NCBI GenBank assembly: GCA_012064385.1 | Contig: QRDG01001850.1 | Location: forward strand, 803,841 to 867,840 | Direction: 5' to 3' | DNA from: Puccinellia tenuiflora | Lineage: Eukaryota; Streptophyta; Magnoliopsida; Poales; Poaceae | DNA length: 64,000 nt | Made by a program: the position numbers and the translations under genes | Notes under the pieces: model-generated | What the model saw: the letters and a program-made list of their open reading frames with translations, nothing else | Databases searched by the model: none | What the model was told of the DNA's origin: nothing | Shown here: positions 10,708 through 21,989 of the stretch, piece by piece | Numbering within the stretch: position 1 is the first letter of the stretch | Layout of the letters: every line of letters begins with the position of its first letter

Positions 10708-11549
10708 CACTAGTAGAAACAAGGGTTTTTGTCCAAAGCCCCATTTGGCTCTAGTCCCGGATTTGTTTTGGACCGGGACTAGTCCCGGTTCAGCGGTTAC
10801 GAGGCTGGCAGTCTCTAGTCTCGGTTCGTGAGTGGGGGCCAGCGCGAGACCCTCTAGTCCCAGTTTGTAATACGAATCGGGACTAAAGATCTCACTATAT
10901 CATCTTCTTCCTGCCCGAGCTTGAGTTCATCACCCATTTTTCTCCTCTATCTTCTCCGAGCTCGAATTCATTCACATTTTTGTCCACGATTTGTCAAGAT
11001 TAAGTGCACCCCATATATCCAAGGTTTCTAATAGGTTAGAAACTTCATCCTCCCGGAGCTCGAGTTCATCCCCATTGCTAGTTTTGCTCCTCATTTAATT
11101 GTTATTGCTAGCTAGTTGTTTGATAAAATGCCTAAGTTAGTTTAGCTCAAATTCTAGGTTAGTTGTGTAATGCCCATTGCTAGTTTATTTGTTTATATGC
11201 AATTTGAGCACAAATTAAAGTATGTTTAGTGTCATCCCGTCCTTGTCGTTGTCCTCACCGCCGTGGATCGCCCACGCCACCCCGTAACTGGCACCACCTT
11301 GGTGAGCCTCTTGTTCTTATTTAGAAAAACAAATTCTTATTTGTATGATTTACATAGTTGTATAATTTTTTTACTTCTATGACTGTTTGTTATATGTATA
11401 GTGCCATGGTTTTGATATACGTCCCCGTCGGCCCTCGTGCGGTTTATGATTCAGATATGGTATATTATCTTTTATAACTATTTGTTCAATTTCATGTTTA
11501 TGACTAACAATTATGCCGACCAACACTTGACATAGATATTTTTATCTAG

Positions 11550-11951
11550 GAGATATATGAACCGGAAATTCCAACCGACCCTGTTATCGAGAAGTTAAAT
11601 TTAGTTGGAAAAGAAAACGATGATTTGAAAGAAAAATTGAAAAAAATTGAAGAAGAGAAGATGAAATTGGAGTTGTATCTTGCTGATGTCGTCGATGATC
11701 ACAAGATCAAGATGGATGCAATGCGCTTGAAGCTTAGAAAGATTAGAAAATATGACATTAATAAAGAGGCTTGGTATCATTATGTTATTGGATCAATGGT
11801 TACCTTAGTTGCGATTTTGATACATTTGTTGTTGCATTTAAATGCATTGGATAGTTTGTATGTTAGTTTAAATGTATCTTTTAATTATGAGAACTATGTA
11901 TTACATTTGGTCACTACTCTATTTGGTTTTAATATGATGAACTTGTATTAA
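11550..11951 (+). CDS. CACTA-associated coiled-coil protein, last exon
   Basis: An AG acceptor (TTTATCTAG, ending 11549) opens a frame of 133 codons ending TAA at 11949-11951. The first half is a Lys/Glu-rich coiled coil (KEKLKKIEEEKMKLELYLAD, then a second helix ending RLKLRKIRKY). A hydrophobic segment beginning VIGSMVTLVAILIHLLLHL could span a membrane. The same architecture recurs in grass CACTA elements next to tnp2. Its function is unknown to me. A likely upstream exon ends near 11457 (GATATG before GTATAT). Counted as transposon cargo, not a host gene. Confidence 0.6.
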   Translation, partial: EIYEPEIPTDPVIEKLNLVGKENDDLKEKLKKIEEEKMKLELYLADVVDDHKIKMDAMRLKLRKIRKYDINKEAWYHYVIGSMVTLVAILIHLLLHLNALDSLYVSLNVSFNYENYVLHLVTTLFGFNMMNLY

Positions 11952-13163
11952 TTAATTTGGTCATTTCTCCATTCATGATGTTGTGTGTAATGATATTTTT
12001 CCTTCTTATGCACAAGAGGTACTCGATGTACCGGCAATGGATATACGCTGACCGACGCTCTAACGAGTACATTCAAGTCGTGCGTTCTTTTCTCAATGTG
12101 GCTGAGGCAAACATGCGGAATGGTTTTATGTGTTGTCCATGCCGTGTCTATCGGAATTAGAAGGATTACTCTTACTCAAAAACCCTTCACATCCACCTGA
12201 TTCAGTCCGGTTTCATGTCCGTCTATAATTGTTGGACCAAGCACGGAGAAAGAGGGTTATGATGGACGAAGACAACAAAGAAGAAGAGAATGATGACAAC
12301 TATCCTATGTCCCCTGAATATGGTGGTAATGCAAGGGGGGAAGCTAAAGATGAAGAGGCACCAGATGAGCCCATGTTAGATGATGATCTTCGTTGGGCCA
12401 TCGTTAATGCACAGAGAGAAGCAGAAAGTGCAAATGAGAAGTTGAAGTTGGAGCGCATGTTAGAGGATCACAAAAAAAAATTGTACCCAACTTACGAAGA
12501 TGGCAACACAAAGCTCGGTACCACTGGAATTGCTGCAATGGAAGACAGAGACTGGCTTATCTGACAAGGGATTTGAGAAGTTACTGAAAATAATGAAAAA
12601 GAAGCTTGCAAAGGATAACGAATTGCCTAACAGTACGTACGAAGCAAAGAAGGTTTTCTACCCTCTAGGATTAGATGTGCAGAAGATACATGCATGCATT
12701 AATGACTGCATTAATGTCCGGTATGCGGTGCATTGCGGTATAAGATCAGACGAGATGACCCCGATGATGTTGAGGACCAACCCCCCAGGAATAGGGTTCC
12801 TGCCAAGGTGATGTGGTATGCTCCTATAATACCACGGTTGAAACGTTTATTTAGAAACAAAGGGCATGCTAAGTTGTTGCGATGGCATAAAGAAGACCGC
12901 AAGAAAGACGAGATGTTGACACACCCCGCTGATGGGTCGCAGTGGAGAAAAATCGATAAAGAGTACAAGAACTTGCAGCTAACGCAAGAAACTTAAGGTT
13001 TGGTCTAAGTACAGATGACATGAATCCTTTTGGGGAGCGGAGCTGCAGTCATAGCACCTGGTCTGTAACTCTATGTATCTATAATCTTCCTCCTTGGTTG
13101 TGCATGGAGCGGAATTTCATTATGATGCCAGTGCTGATCCAAGGCCCGAAGCAAACCCAGCAA
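11952..13163 (+). pseudogene. CACTA tnp2-type transposase, broken
   Basis: The start resembles the transposase-associated N-terminal domain (RQWIYADRRSNEYIQVVRSF, about 12032-12091). An acidic linker follows, then the tnp2 core: KGFEKLLKIMKKKLAKDNELP (about 12562-12625), YEAKKVFYPLGLDVQKIHAC, VPAKVMWYAPIIPRLKRLFR, then MNPFG followed by HSTWSVTLCIYNLPPWLCM (13020-13110) and IQGPKQ. Stops or frame changes occur near 12160, 12530, 12720, 12995 and 13155. The DDE catalytic region downstream is absent because the coding sequence is cut off at the ITPK fusion. It cannot supply transposase. Confidence 0.88.
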
Positions 13164-13991
13164 CGACATCGACATTTCCCGCCCCCTCGCCGAGCAGGGC
13201 CCCTTCCACCTCATCGTCCACAAGCTCTACGACCAGCCTTGGCGCGCGCAGCTGGAGGCCTTCTCCGCCCTCAACCCCTCCATCCCCGTCGTCGACCCTC
13301 CCGCCGCCGTGAGCCGCCTCCTCGACCGCGCCTCCATGCTCGGCGTCGTCTCCGAGCTCAACGCCACCGCCCGCGGTGGCGTGGGCTCCCTTGGCGCGCC
13401 CCTCCAGGTCGCCATCCACGAGGCCGCGGATCTCGCTGATCCAGATCTGGTGGGCGTGCTCCGGTTCCCGCTCATCGCCAAGCCGCTCGGCGTGGACGGC
13501 AGCGCCAGCTCCCACGACATGTCCCTCGTGTACTGCCGGGAGGGGCTCGCGGCCCTCCGCTCGTGCTCCAGGAGTTCGTCAACCACGGCGGCGTGCTATT
13601 CAAGGTGTACGTGGTCGGCAGGCACGCCACCTGCATGCGGCTCCGCAGCCTGCCGGATGTGCCGGCGGAACGGCTGCTGGACCTCGACGCCGACACATCG
13701 GTCCCATTCGTTAACGTGTCCAGCCTCACGACGGTGCATGCCGACACGGACAACGACGTGGGCGACGACGTCGAGATGCCGCCGCCCGGGTTCGTGGACG
13801 AGGTCGCGCGCGGGCTCCGGCAGGCGCTCGGGCTGCACCTGTTCAACTTCGACATGATCCGCGGGAGGAAAGCCGGCGGGCAGTACTTCATCATCGACAT
13901 CAACTACTTCCCAGGGTTCGAGAAGCTGCCCGGGTATGAGGTCGCGCTCACGGATTTCTTCGACGAGATGATCCGTTCCGCTGAAGCCTGA
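13164..13991 (+). pseudogene. ITPK pseudogene, 5'-truncated and fused to CACTA transposase
   Basis: Closely matches the ITPK gene from residue 52 (DVSRPLAEQG; here DISRPLAEQG) to the same stop. The first 51 codons, the promoter and the leader are missing. In their place the sequence joins the CACTA transposase, with CATCGAC shared by the expected ends of both. A 7-base deletion at about 13561 (GCCCTCCGC then TCGTG, against GCCCTCCGCCCGCCGCTCGTG in the gene) shifts the frame. The original frame resumes at 13563 (LQEFVNHGGVLFKVYVVG) and runs to TGA at 13989-13991. No functional kinase is expected. Confidence 0.92.
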
Positions 13992-14660
13992 GACGTGTTC
14001 CGGTTCTGGCAAGGCCAAGCCTCCAACTTTCTCTGATGTTGTTCTAGAACTGATAGATTTTCTACTCTAAATAATGATATTTCCCTCGTTGGTTCTGGTT
14101 TTGAGGGTGACCCCCAACAACATTTTTGATTGTCTCCGTGAACTTCTTAGTTCCTGACCATGCAATGCAAATTGTATACCAACTAAAAAAAACTTTCTGC
14201 TTAATGTCTCAAAATGACAGAAGTACGATCGGAAAGGAATTAGAACTCTGTTGAATGCTTTCAGCCGAGTGGCAACTGGCAGTCTAGTAGCAGACTCTTT
14301 TTTATAAAATACATCCTGAAAGGTGCATCAAATTCTATGGACGCCACAGGCCAAGATTACCTCTACGTCTCTCCTTGCAATTGATCAGCTAGTACGGGGA
14401 GGTACCATTTATTTTAAGCAATCGGATGCACCTAAAATGGACGGCGGCGGTACTTTCCAAGCACAGGAGATATTTGTTCTGTTGGTAAAAAAGAATCTTC
14501 CATCTAATTTTCCACAAGCTTTCAGAAATTTCATTATGCAATTTTAGAAAAATAAAAAACCAAGTTGAACAAAATCCTAAATGACTGAGAGTTGTAGTAC
14601 ATCAAATGTACTCCACGTGCTCGAGTCGGTACTCGATGTCATCCAGCGCTACCATGGCGG
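13164..14660 (+). repeat. ITPK segmental duplication, copy 2
   Basis: Second copy of 9283-10707, with coding remnant plus 3' flank. It holds about 100 bp extra near 14340-14450 that copy 1 lacks. It runs past the CACTA insertion point of copy 1 without interruption, so it preserves the empty site. Confidence 0.9.
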
Positions 14661-15255
14661 GGTGCTTTTCTGTCTGCAATACGTTGAATATAGCCATGCC
14701 ACCCCTAACGGCAGGGCATTCTGTCAGGCTACTGTGCGAGATCCATGGATCGGCAAACCATCCGCCGGAATGTTCACACTTGGTTGGGGCGCGTCGCCTC
14801 GTCTCGCGACCGCGTCGCCCCCCGCGCGGGCGACCGGTCGCCGTCGCCACCTCCCTCCAGCGAGCTCCCCCCTCCCCCTCTTCTCTGCGGCCATCATCGG
14901 CGTGCGTCCGGGGCTAGTCCCGGGCGGCGCCGGCCCTCTTCCTTTCCCCCTTCGGTGGCGTGCTGGCGCGGGACAGCGCGGCGCTGAGCGGTGCATCCAG
15001 GCGGTGGCGGTCCGGGGCGGAGGTGCTCCTCTGCTGTGGGTGGTGTGAGCGGCGGCGGCGCCGCCGTTGGTGGCGGTCGTGGCAGGGGCAATCGGCCAGG
15101 CCCTGCAGGCCCAGATCTGGGCCCTTTGGGCCCGATCTGGGTCAGGGCGGGTGTGGTTCATCCCTGCTGCACCGGTTGAACTGGCGAACCAAGCTTGTGA
15201 CGGGAGTGGCGGCGACGACGCCGCTCCTGCTGCAGCGTGGCGGGCGGGAGCTTCG
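14661..15255. other. GC-rich non-coding segment
   Basis: From about 14790 the composition becomes extremely GC-rich, with GATCTGGGCCC-type palindromic strings near 15112-15142. Long open frames on both strands reflect composition, with no recognisable protein. It could be the 5' leader of a second LINE in plus orientation, a class that often has such GC-rich leaders in cereals, but I cannot show this. Confidence 0.4.
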
Positions 15256-18200
15256 CGGACTCCTTACTATTCAGGGAACCGAAACTATCCAGTAACCACC
15301 TTTGAAGACTGTCGTGATCATGCACATCACTAGGAGGGGATCGCAGCGGGAGTCCTGTTTGTTCGCGTAAATTCTCCTAGTTCTTGTTTCATGCGGGCAC
15401 TGCCAGAACCGATGGAGCAAAGTCTCCTCGTGGTTACATGCAATACACAGAACCCCACTCTTGATCTTCCTCCTCTATAATTCGGAACCAACAGCCAGCC
15501 CATTGGAGATCAAACGCCAGCAATGTACCTTCGTTTTCCCCGGTACCATAGCACCCCATAGCGCAAGCCATCCTCGATGTTCATCACATGTCAACGAGGA
15601 ACTTGCCCGACCCGAACGAAGCAAGTCTACCTCTGTCTTGGGGTGGTATGCCGATTTCACACTAAAGTTCCCATTTTTATTGTAGTTCCAAGCTATATAA
15701 TCTTCTGTTCTAGCTCTTCCCACAGGAATCTTTAGAATGTCAACGACATCAGCCTCAAAAAACACAGACCGCACCTTGGCCTCATTCCAGTCTTGACCAT
15801 TCGGTAACAGGAGCTCACAAACACGGTCCACCTCAACATCGGGTAAGTGACCCAGTGGTCGCTGAAAACCAGCTCGAGGTATCCAATTGTCATGCCAAAC
15901 TGAGATATTACTCCCTTCAACATTTCTCCATACTAAACCTTCCTTTAGGAGCTGCCTCCCATGCAGTATGCTTTTCCAGGTGAAGGACGCTTTGGATGGA
16001 CATGCTGCTTCACAAAAATCTCTCCCCTGGAAATATCTTGCTTTAAGAACTCTAGCACACAAAGAGTCAGGCTTAGTTAGAATTCTCCATGCTTGCTTTG
16101 CAAGGAGGGCTTGATTAAAATCTTCATATTTTCGAAATCCCATGCCACCCTCCTTCTTTGCCTTACACATCCGATCCCAATTGACCCAGTGGACCTTCCG
16201 CTGACCATCTGCCGCCCCCCACCAAAAATGGGACGCAATAGAAGTGAGCTTATTGCACATTTTCTTTGTCAATTGGAAGCATCCCATGGCATATGTTGGT
16301 ACTGACTGCAAAACAGACTTTACCAAAATTTCTTTTCCTTTTTGATACCCTTGCCCTTTCCAGCCATTGACCTTCCCCAAGACCGTTCTGGGAGGTTCTT
16401 AAACGCACCATCCTTAGACCGACCAACCAGTGTTGGCAGCCCCAAGTACTTCTCGGATAGCGCTTCACATGTGATACCAATAGTTGTCTTCAGGCTATCA
16501 CGATCATCCGAGCTACAGCCTTTGCCAAAAAATATATAAGACTTTTGAAGGTTCACTCGTTGGCCTGAACACTCCTCATGCGCCTGCAGTATTTGTTTTA
16601 ACATCAACATATTTTCATTGCTAGCCTCCAAAAAAACCACGCTGTCATCCGCGAAAATTAGGTGAGTAATGTTTGGGCCAACAGCCCCAAACCGAATCCC
16701 TGCCAACTGTCTCTCCACTTGTACTTGTCTCAGTAAAGCAGAAAAGCCCTCAACACAAAATAAGAACAAATAAGGAGACAGTGGATCGCCCTGTCGCAAT
16801 CCTCTAGAGGGCACAAACACATCGGACACTCCACCATTTAGCTTAACAGGAAACCTCACCGAAGTGACACAGCACATGATCATGCCCACCCACCTGCGTG
16901 AGAAACCCATCCTTATCATCATTTGTTCCAGGAAGATCCACTCCACACGATCATATGCTTTCATCATATCCAACTTGACGGCACATAGTGGTTTCTTCCT
17001 CTTCCTGATTGCATGCACACACTCGTACGCAACAAAGACGTTGTCAGTAATCAAACGTCCAGGTACAAAAGCACTCTGTTCCTCTGAGATAATAATTGGG
17101 AGGATCTTCTTTAGCCTATTTTCCACCGTTTTCGAGGCAATTTTATATAAAACATTACACAAGCTGATAGGCCGGAATTGAGTGAGCAGCTCCGGAGAAT
17201 TTCCTTTTGGGATAAGCACAATGATGGTATCATTAAAATCCTCCGGACACTCCTTCCCTTCTAAGAAATCACGCACTGCCCTGCACACATAATCCTTCAA
17301 AAAGACCGGTGTCTTTGGAAAAACAAAGCCGGCAGCCCATCGGGCCCAGGTGCTTTTGTTGGACCCATTTGGAATAAAGCCTCTTCTATTTCTTTGTCCG
17401 AAAAAGTGCCGTCCAGTGCCCCATTCATTTCATCAGTGACAAACGATTGAATCAAATTTAAAACCATGTCACTATTGTTTGAATCCTAAGAAGAGTGCAA
17501 CGCAGGATAGAAGGCCAGTGCCATCTCTCGCATGCCTTCATTAGTTTTACATAACGAACCATCAGCCTTTCTAAGACCACGTACCGTATTTTTCCTCTTC
17601 CTGTGTGCAGCTCGGTTCTGAAAAAAATTGTATTCCGATCGCCTGCCTTTAGCCACTCTTGACATGATCGTTGACGGTACATAATTTCATCCTTTTCAAA
17701 AACTGCATGTAGTTGTTGCTCAAGTGCTAGGACCTCCGGTGAGGTCCCTACCAATCTGGCAGCTTTGCGTGCTTCATCTAATTTACTTCGAAGCTTCTTT
17801 ATCTCAACTCGAACCGAACCAATAGTCTCAAAACTCCATCTTTTCATATCCCTGGACATATCATGGAGCCGTCTCCATAATCCATTAATATCATGAGCAT
17901 TATGTGCACTATTCTCCCGGGCCTCCGCTATCATGTCCTCATATCCATCGTGTTTCAACCACATCTCCTCAAACATGAAGCCACGAGGAGCCGTTTGAAC
18001 TCTTTGAACAGGCTTGGCCAAAACTTTTAAAAGCAGCGCCATATGATCTGATTCCTCCGTCACAATATGCTCCACATAACTATGCGGAAACATTGCCATG
18101 AACGGCGCTGTCGCCGTACCACGGTCAAGCCGAACCTGAATGTTTTCTTCCCCATCCCTTTTATTATTCCATGTGAAGTCATACCCAGAATAGCCCAGGT

Positions 18201-18712
18201 CCGTGAGTCCACAGTCCAATAAGCAATCACGAAATGATGTCATTTGTGATTCACTTCTAGGATTACCGCCCAACTGCTCTTCTGCTCTTGTAATCTCATT
18301 GAAGTCGCCCGCGCACAGCCAGGGAAGATCATCTTGGGACTTTAAATACCGGAGTACCTCCCATGTTTTATTCCTCAGCTCTGTACGTGGTTCGCCATAG
18401 ATGCCACTAAACCGCCACGTTTTGCCTTCATAGGATATTTTGGCATCAATATAGTATTGACACCATGGCCTAACAGACACATCCACCCCATCTCTCCACC
18501 ACAGAGCTAGACCACCACTCCTCCCATCACAATCCACCCCCACCCCCATTCCTGAAACCAAGACTCCACTTTAGTTTGTCCATCGCCTTCGATTTCTTCT
18601 TTGTCTCGCTTAGAAAGACCATCGTCGGGTTGTAGGACCTAATCAGGTCTCTGAGTTCGCCCACTGCTGCGTCCAACCCCAATCCGCGATAGTTAAGGGC
18701 CAAGAGATTCAT
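15256..18712 (-). pseudogene. LINE ORF2: endonuclease, reverse transcriptase, zf-RVT
   Basis: The apurinic-type endonuclease begins LNYRGLG near 18700. It shows the SETK glutamate, AGDFNEI (about 18310) and SDHMALLL (about 18045) motifs. RT spans roughly 17230-16400, with IPKGNSPELLTQFRPISLCN, LDMMKAYDRVEW, GLRQGDPLSPYLF and the catalytic FADDSVVF (about 16645). The C-terminal zinc-binding region gives KTKVHCWR and, after a stop, CIACNHEETLLHRFWQCPH near 15410. Frame changes occur near 18530, 17450, 17300, 16350 and 15475. It would have nicked target DNA and primed reverse transcription when active. Confidence 0.9.
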
Positions 18713-18958
18713 TGGTCCTGGCGGCCCTGTATCGCAGGGCCCGCCGATGGGTCTTCTAATCTGTCAAAAACTGATCATGTGCGCTGCCTCTTCCCAGCAG
18801 ATTCCGAACTTCCTTCTCCCACTACTTGCACTTGGACCGGCATCCACACTTTCTTCGCCCCCTCTTCCGATTGTTTGTGCCCGGTGGCACAATGGGGGTT
18901 GTTTGAACATCATGAGCATCCATCCGGTTTCTCCTTTTGTATGTGCCAAGCCTATTCT

Positions 18959-20019
18959 TCACCGGTTCTTTACCGCGGCCACCATGGTGCACTGCACATC
19001 GCTTGTCCCCGCCCGGTGGCGCTTGTCGGGACTCGTGACCTCACCACCTTCACGCCTATACTCACGCCCGCCAGTACGAGATGAGCTAGACACAGTGTAG
19101 TCATGAGACAGGTTCCTTCCTGGTGGGATGTCACGCACCGAAATCCCCCCAAACCTATCTGAACCTATTGATCTGCTACCAAAGCTCGAGGATGACACTG
19201 TACGCCGGACCGGCTGAGATGGCTTCTTATACTTCTTAGGTTCTGCACACAGCCACTCTCCCCATTGCTTTGCCTCTCCTTTCTTAGATGTGCATCCATC
19301 TGCTTGGTGAACTAATCTGCCATAATCGAAATAGAAATGTGGGACCTTCCCATATTGCAGATCAAACCATATGCCTTCAACATCTTCCTCCGAACTTTTT
19401 AAACTGACACCCCGAAGCAGAGGCTGATCAACTTTTATTGCCACTCGAATACGCAACTCCTCCCCCCATGCCATGCCATCATCATCCACATCCACAGAAA
19501 TAAATCTCCCGATCCACCCTCCGATGAGTTCACCATATGCTCTATTCATCATATCCAATGGAAGATCAAGCACACAAACCCAGATATCCAACGTGTCAAA
19601 GACCATGTCCGATGGGCGGACTGCACCATCAAAATCCTTGAGCAAAATTACGTTAAAATCAAACTGCCAAGGCCCGTTCCTCAAAGCATGCTTCCAATCT
19701 CCTTCAGAGGTAAAGCGAACCACAAACCTGTTGTTGTGTCCAATGTCCTTGAATTGGCAGATCCGTGGAGGCCCCAAGCCCGCTCCATGGCTCTTTCTAG
19801 AGCACTGACGATCAGCTTCCGCGGCGAGCACACCTTGCCCACCGCCGCCCATCGAGGCCTTGGGACAGACGCTGCATTAACTCCTTTGATCACCAATTCT
19901 GTTGCCTCCTTGTTTGTGAGCAGAAGGTCGCCCATCTTGGCCCTAGAAGAACTGCCGCCCTTAGACATCGCGCGGGCCGGAGACGCCATGCCACCACCGC
20001 CCTCGAGCACTCCACTCAC
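18959..20019 (-). pseudogene. LINE ORF1: nucleic-acid-binding Gag-like protein
   Basis: Two frames cover one protein. The N-terminal part (start of MASPARAMSKGG near 19990) and the DUF4283-like part (NNRFVVRFTSEGDWKHALRN, about 19740 down) are offset by a frameshift near 19730. The usual CCHC knuckle after a YGKVPHF stretch (about 19345) has lost its cysteines (FYFDYGRLVHQADGC), so RNA binding there would be impaired. A Ser/Arg-rich tail ends at 18959. In intact elements this protein coats the LINE RNA. Confidence 0.82.
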
Positions 20020-20157
20020 GTGAAGGCGCGAAGCGCACTCTCAACCAGCCGCCGGACAGAGTCTCGCCGTCGAGATCCGCACCGCCGCCGGGAACAGCCA
20101 CCCTCAAGGAGAACCCCTAGCCTAAACACGATCGCCACACCGATCGCCCCAGAGTAA

Positions 20158-20802
20158 CTTCCGCCTATTTTGGTGGACCCCTTCATATGCAATGTTACTA
20201 GTAACCTGGATTGCATCTATGTATCTCATAGTCACCTCCTTTCCAAGCCTCAACTCAAATAATGTCTATCCCGAAGAGCCCTTGTCGACGACTCATCCCA
20301 TATTTAAGGAGGGTGGACCATCTAATGTGATCGAAGTTGTTTCTCTAATTGGACATTGATCTTTTATGTGCTAATGAAGAATATTTCCACCTACCATACA
20401 ATCGTGCATGTTATGTATATTCCTAAGAAGAACCCTCGCGTCTCACAGTCCCACGTGTTGGGACAGGCTAAAAGCATACCGAAGTTTGGATATCTTAATG
20501 CAATAATGCAACAAACAGGAAAAATGTGAAATATTAATCCCATAAATTGCCAAGTTGAAAATAAATCCAGAATTATGAACAATTGAACACACATACATGG
20601 TATGCATCTAGAGCTACATGTGCTACAGAAAACCAATGACATCAATCAACTACATTATAGAGGCTAGGAACGCATAACTCAAAAACGAATTAGCAAGCTT
20701 GGGAGGAGCATGAAATTACTACTCAAATTGACCGTTCATTCTATTGCAACATGGTATGTCATTACTATATTTCCTGATAGCTTAACATCCTCGCTAATTT
20801 TG
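20158..20802. other. Unassigned intergenic DNA
   Basis: AT-rich sequence without a credible gene or repeat boundary. Open frames are short. It is the left flank of the 5'-truncated LINE at 20817. Confidence 0.5.
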
Positions 20803-20816
20803 CTGTAGCTAGACCT
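20803..20816. other. LINE target-site duplication, left copy
   Basis: CTGTAGCTAGACCT, identical to 21353-21366. Confidence 0.9.
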
Positions 20817-21352
20817 TTTTTTTGTAGGCTTTTACATCATAGGCAAACCGAAAACAAAGCAAAACTGCACTCTCACCTAGACAGTCTACTTCGTCGGTTG
20901 CCGTACTGAGACCTAGACGGCTACTCACCCTCGCTCTGCTCCTCGGCTCACTGGCCAACATCTGGAACCGCACACCTCGCAGAAGTCTCGCTCTCCTCCA
21001 CTGCTCTATCTCCTCTCGAATCTTCCTCCCCATCCTTGTTGCCGAGACGGTCGCGCCATTGAACACAACGTCATTCTGGTGCGTCCAAATGCACCACATG
21101 ACCAAAATGAGCAGCGACCAAGAGTCTCTCCGCTGGCTCCTTGTCGCCGGTTGGGTCGTCCACCACTCGACAAGAGGTGTGTCCGCTCCCGGAATCCATT
21201 CGGGCATATTCCATTCCTCGAGCACGTCATGCCACACTTCGATCCCTAGCCACCACGCATCCAATGAGGAGATGCTCAATGGTCTCATGCTCTTGTTCAC
21301 AGAGGGGAAACCGCAGAGGGTGTTGTAGTCCCCTCCGCCTTAGCCTATCCGC
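20817..21352 (-). mobile_element. 5'-truncated LINE insertion, 536 bp
   Basis: On the minus strand the segment encodes the zinc-binding end of a LINE ORF2. CEQEHETIEHLLIGC (about 21284-21240) is a C-x(n)-H-x-C finger. After a frame change, LILVMWCIWTHQNDVVFNGA (about 21105-21045) matches the conserved terminal region, and a stop follows near 20825. An A tail appears as TTTTTTT (20817-20823) on the plus strand. Perfect 14-bp direct repeats bound the element, which is the signature of target-primed reverse transcription with early 5' truncation. Confidence 0.9.
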
Positions 21353-21366
21353 CTGTAGCTAGACCT
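21353..21366. other. LINE target-site duplication, right copy
   Basis: CTGTAGCTAGACCT, identical to 20803-20816. Confidence 0.9.
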
Positions 21367-21989
21367 GATCAACTAAGTTGGGCAGCAATCGCAACTCTTG
21401 GCCCGGAGGATTGAACGGTTCGTTGCATGCCCTAGGATAGGAGGACAAAAACCTCGCCCTCGTCGTCTAGCTCCACATCGTTTTAGACGCAAACTTCATC
21501 TCGCCCTTGAGGTCCACCTCCTCCCACCTTGACTTGTTGTTGTTCCTCCTACACGTTGATTTGAGGTTGCCGCTGTTTTTCGTCCTCCACGCATAATTCT
21601 TGAGATTGTTCGTGTGTATTGTACTTGGAAGAATCGGACGCTTTAGATTGGACATTGTTCAGTTTTGTTCCTATCCTATGTATGGACAGTGGGCGATAAA
21701 GACCAACACCGCAAAATCTGAATAATACATGGTACATTTATCTGAATTTTACATGATCATTTTGACCAGAACTTGACATGATCATAATGTAAGTTCCAAT
21801 GTTTCTGATCGAAAGAAGTTCATATAACCCCCACAAGTATCGGAATTTGGACGCAGAACCCCCTTAACTTTAAACTAGCACACTTAATCCCCTCAAGTTT
21901 ACAAGATGGATCATTTCTAACTCTGCATTCGAGCTGTTATATATAATGGTATTAACCATTAATTAGGACACATTTGAAGCTCAATTTTC
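21367..21989. other. Unassigned intergenic DNA
   Basis: Short open frames on the minus strand (about 21467-21737) have no recognisable domain. The text around 21800-21960 is plain AT-rich sequence. Nothing is supported as a gene. Confidence 0.45.

Larger units (their letters stand above)
10708..13163 (+). mobile_element. CACTA (En/Spm) DNA transposon, 3' end deleted
   Basis: Starts with the terminus CACTAGTAGAAAC at 10708. Subterminal CTAGTCCCGG-type motifs follow in both orientations (10750-10890), where the element's own DNA-binding protein would bind. Inside are a coiled-coil/membrane-segment ORF typical of grass CACTA elements and a decayed tnp2-type transposase. The 3' terminus is missing because the transposase reading runs straight into ITPK pseudogene sequence at about 13164. 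The insertion site matches the uninterrupted sequence in copy 2 (CATGGCGG followed by GGTGC at 14653-14665). Confidence 0.9.
15256..20157 (-). mobile_element. LINE (L1-type non-LTR retrotransposon), decayed
   Basis: Read on the minus strand, a GC-rich leader (about 20157-20000) precedes ORF1 (RNA-binding protein) and ORF2 (endonuclease, reverse transcriptase, zinc-binding C-terminus). Several frameshifts and stops break both. The 3' UTR and A tail are not visible: ORF2 homology stops near 15256 and gives way to the GC-rich segment, so the 3' end has been lost or replaced. Confidence 0.9.

Noticed and set aside
14581..15161. Possible protein-coding gene in the GC-rich segment
   Set aside because: Frames on both strands are open because of composition; the plus-strand frame begins inside the ITPK 3' flank repeat and shows no domain.
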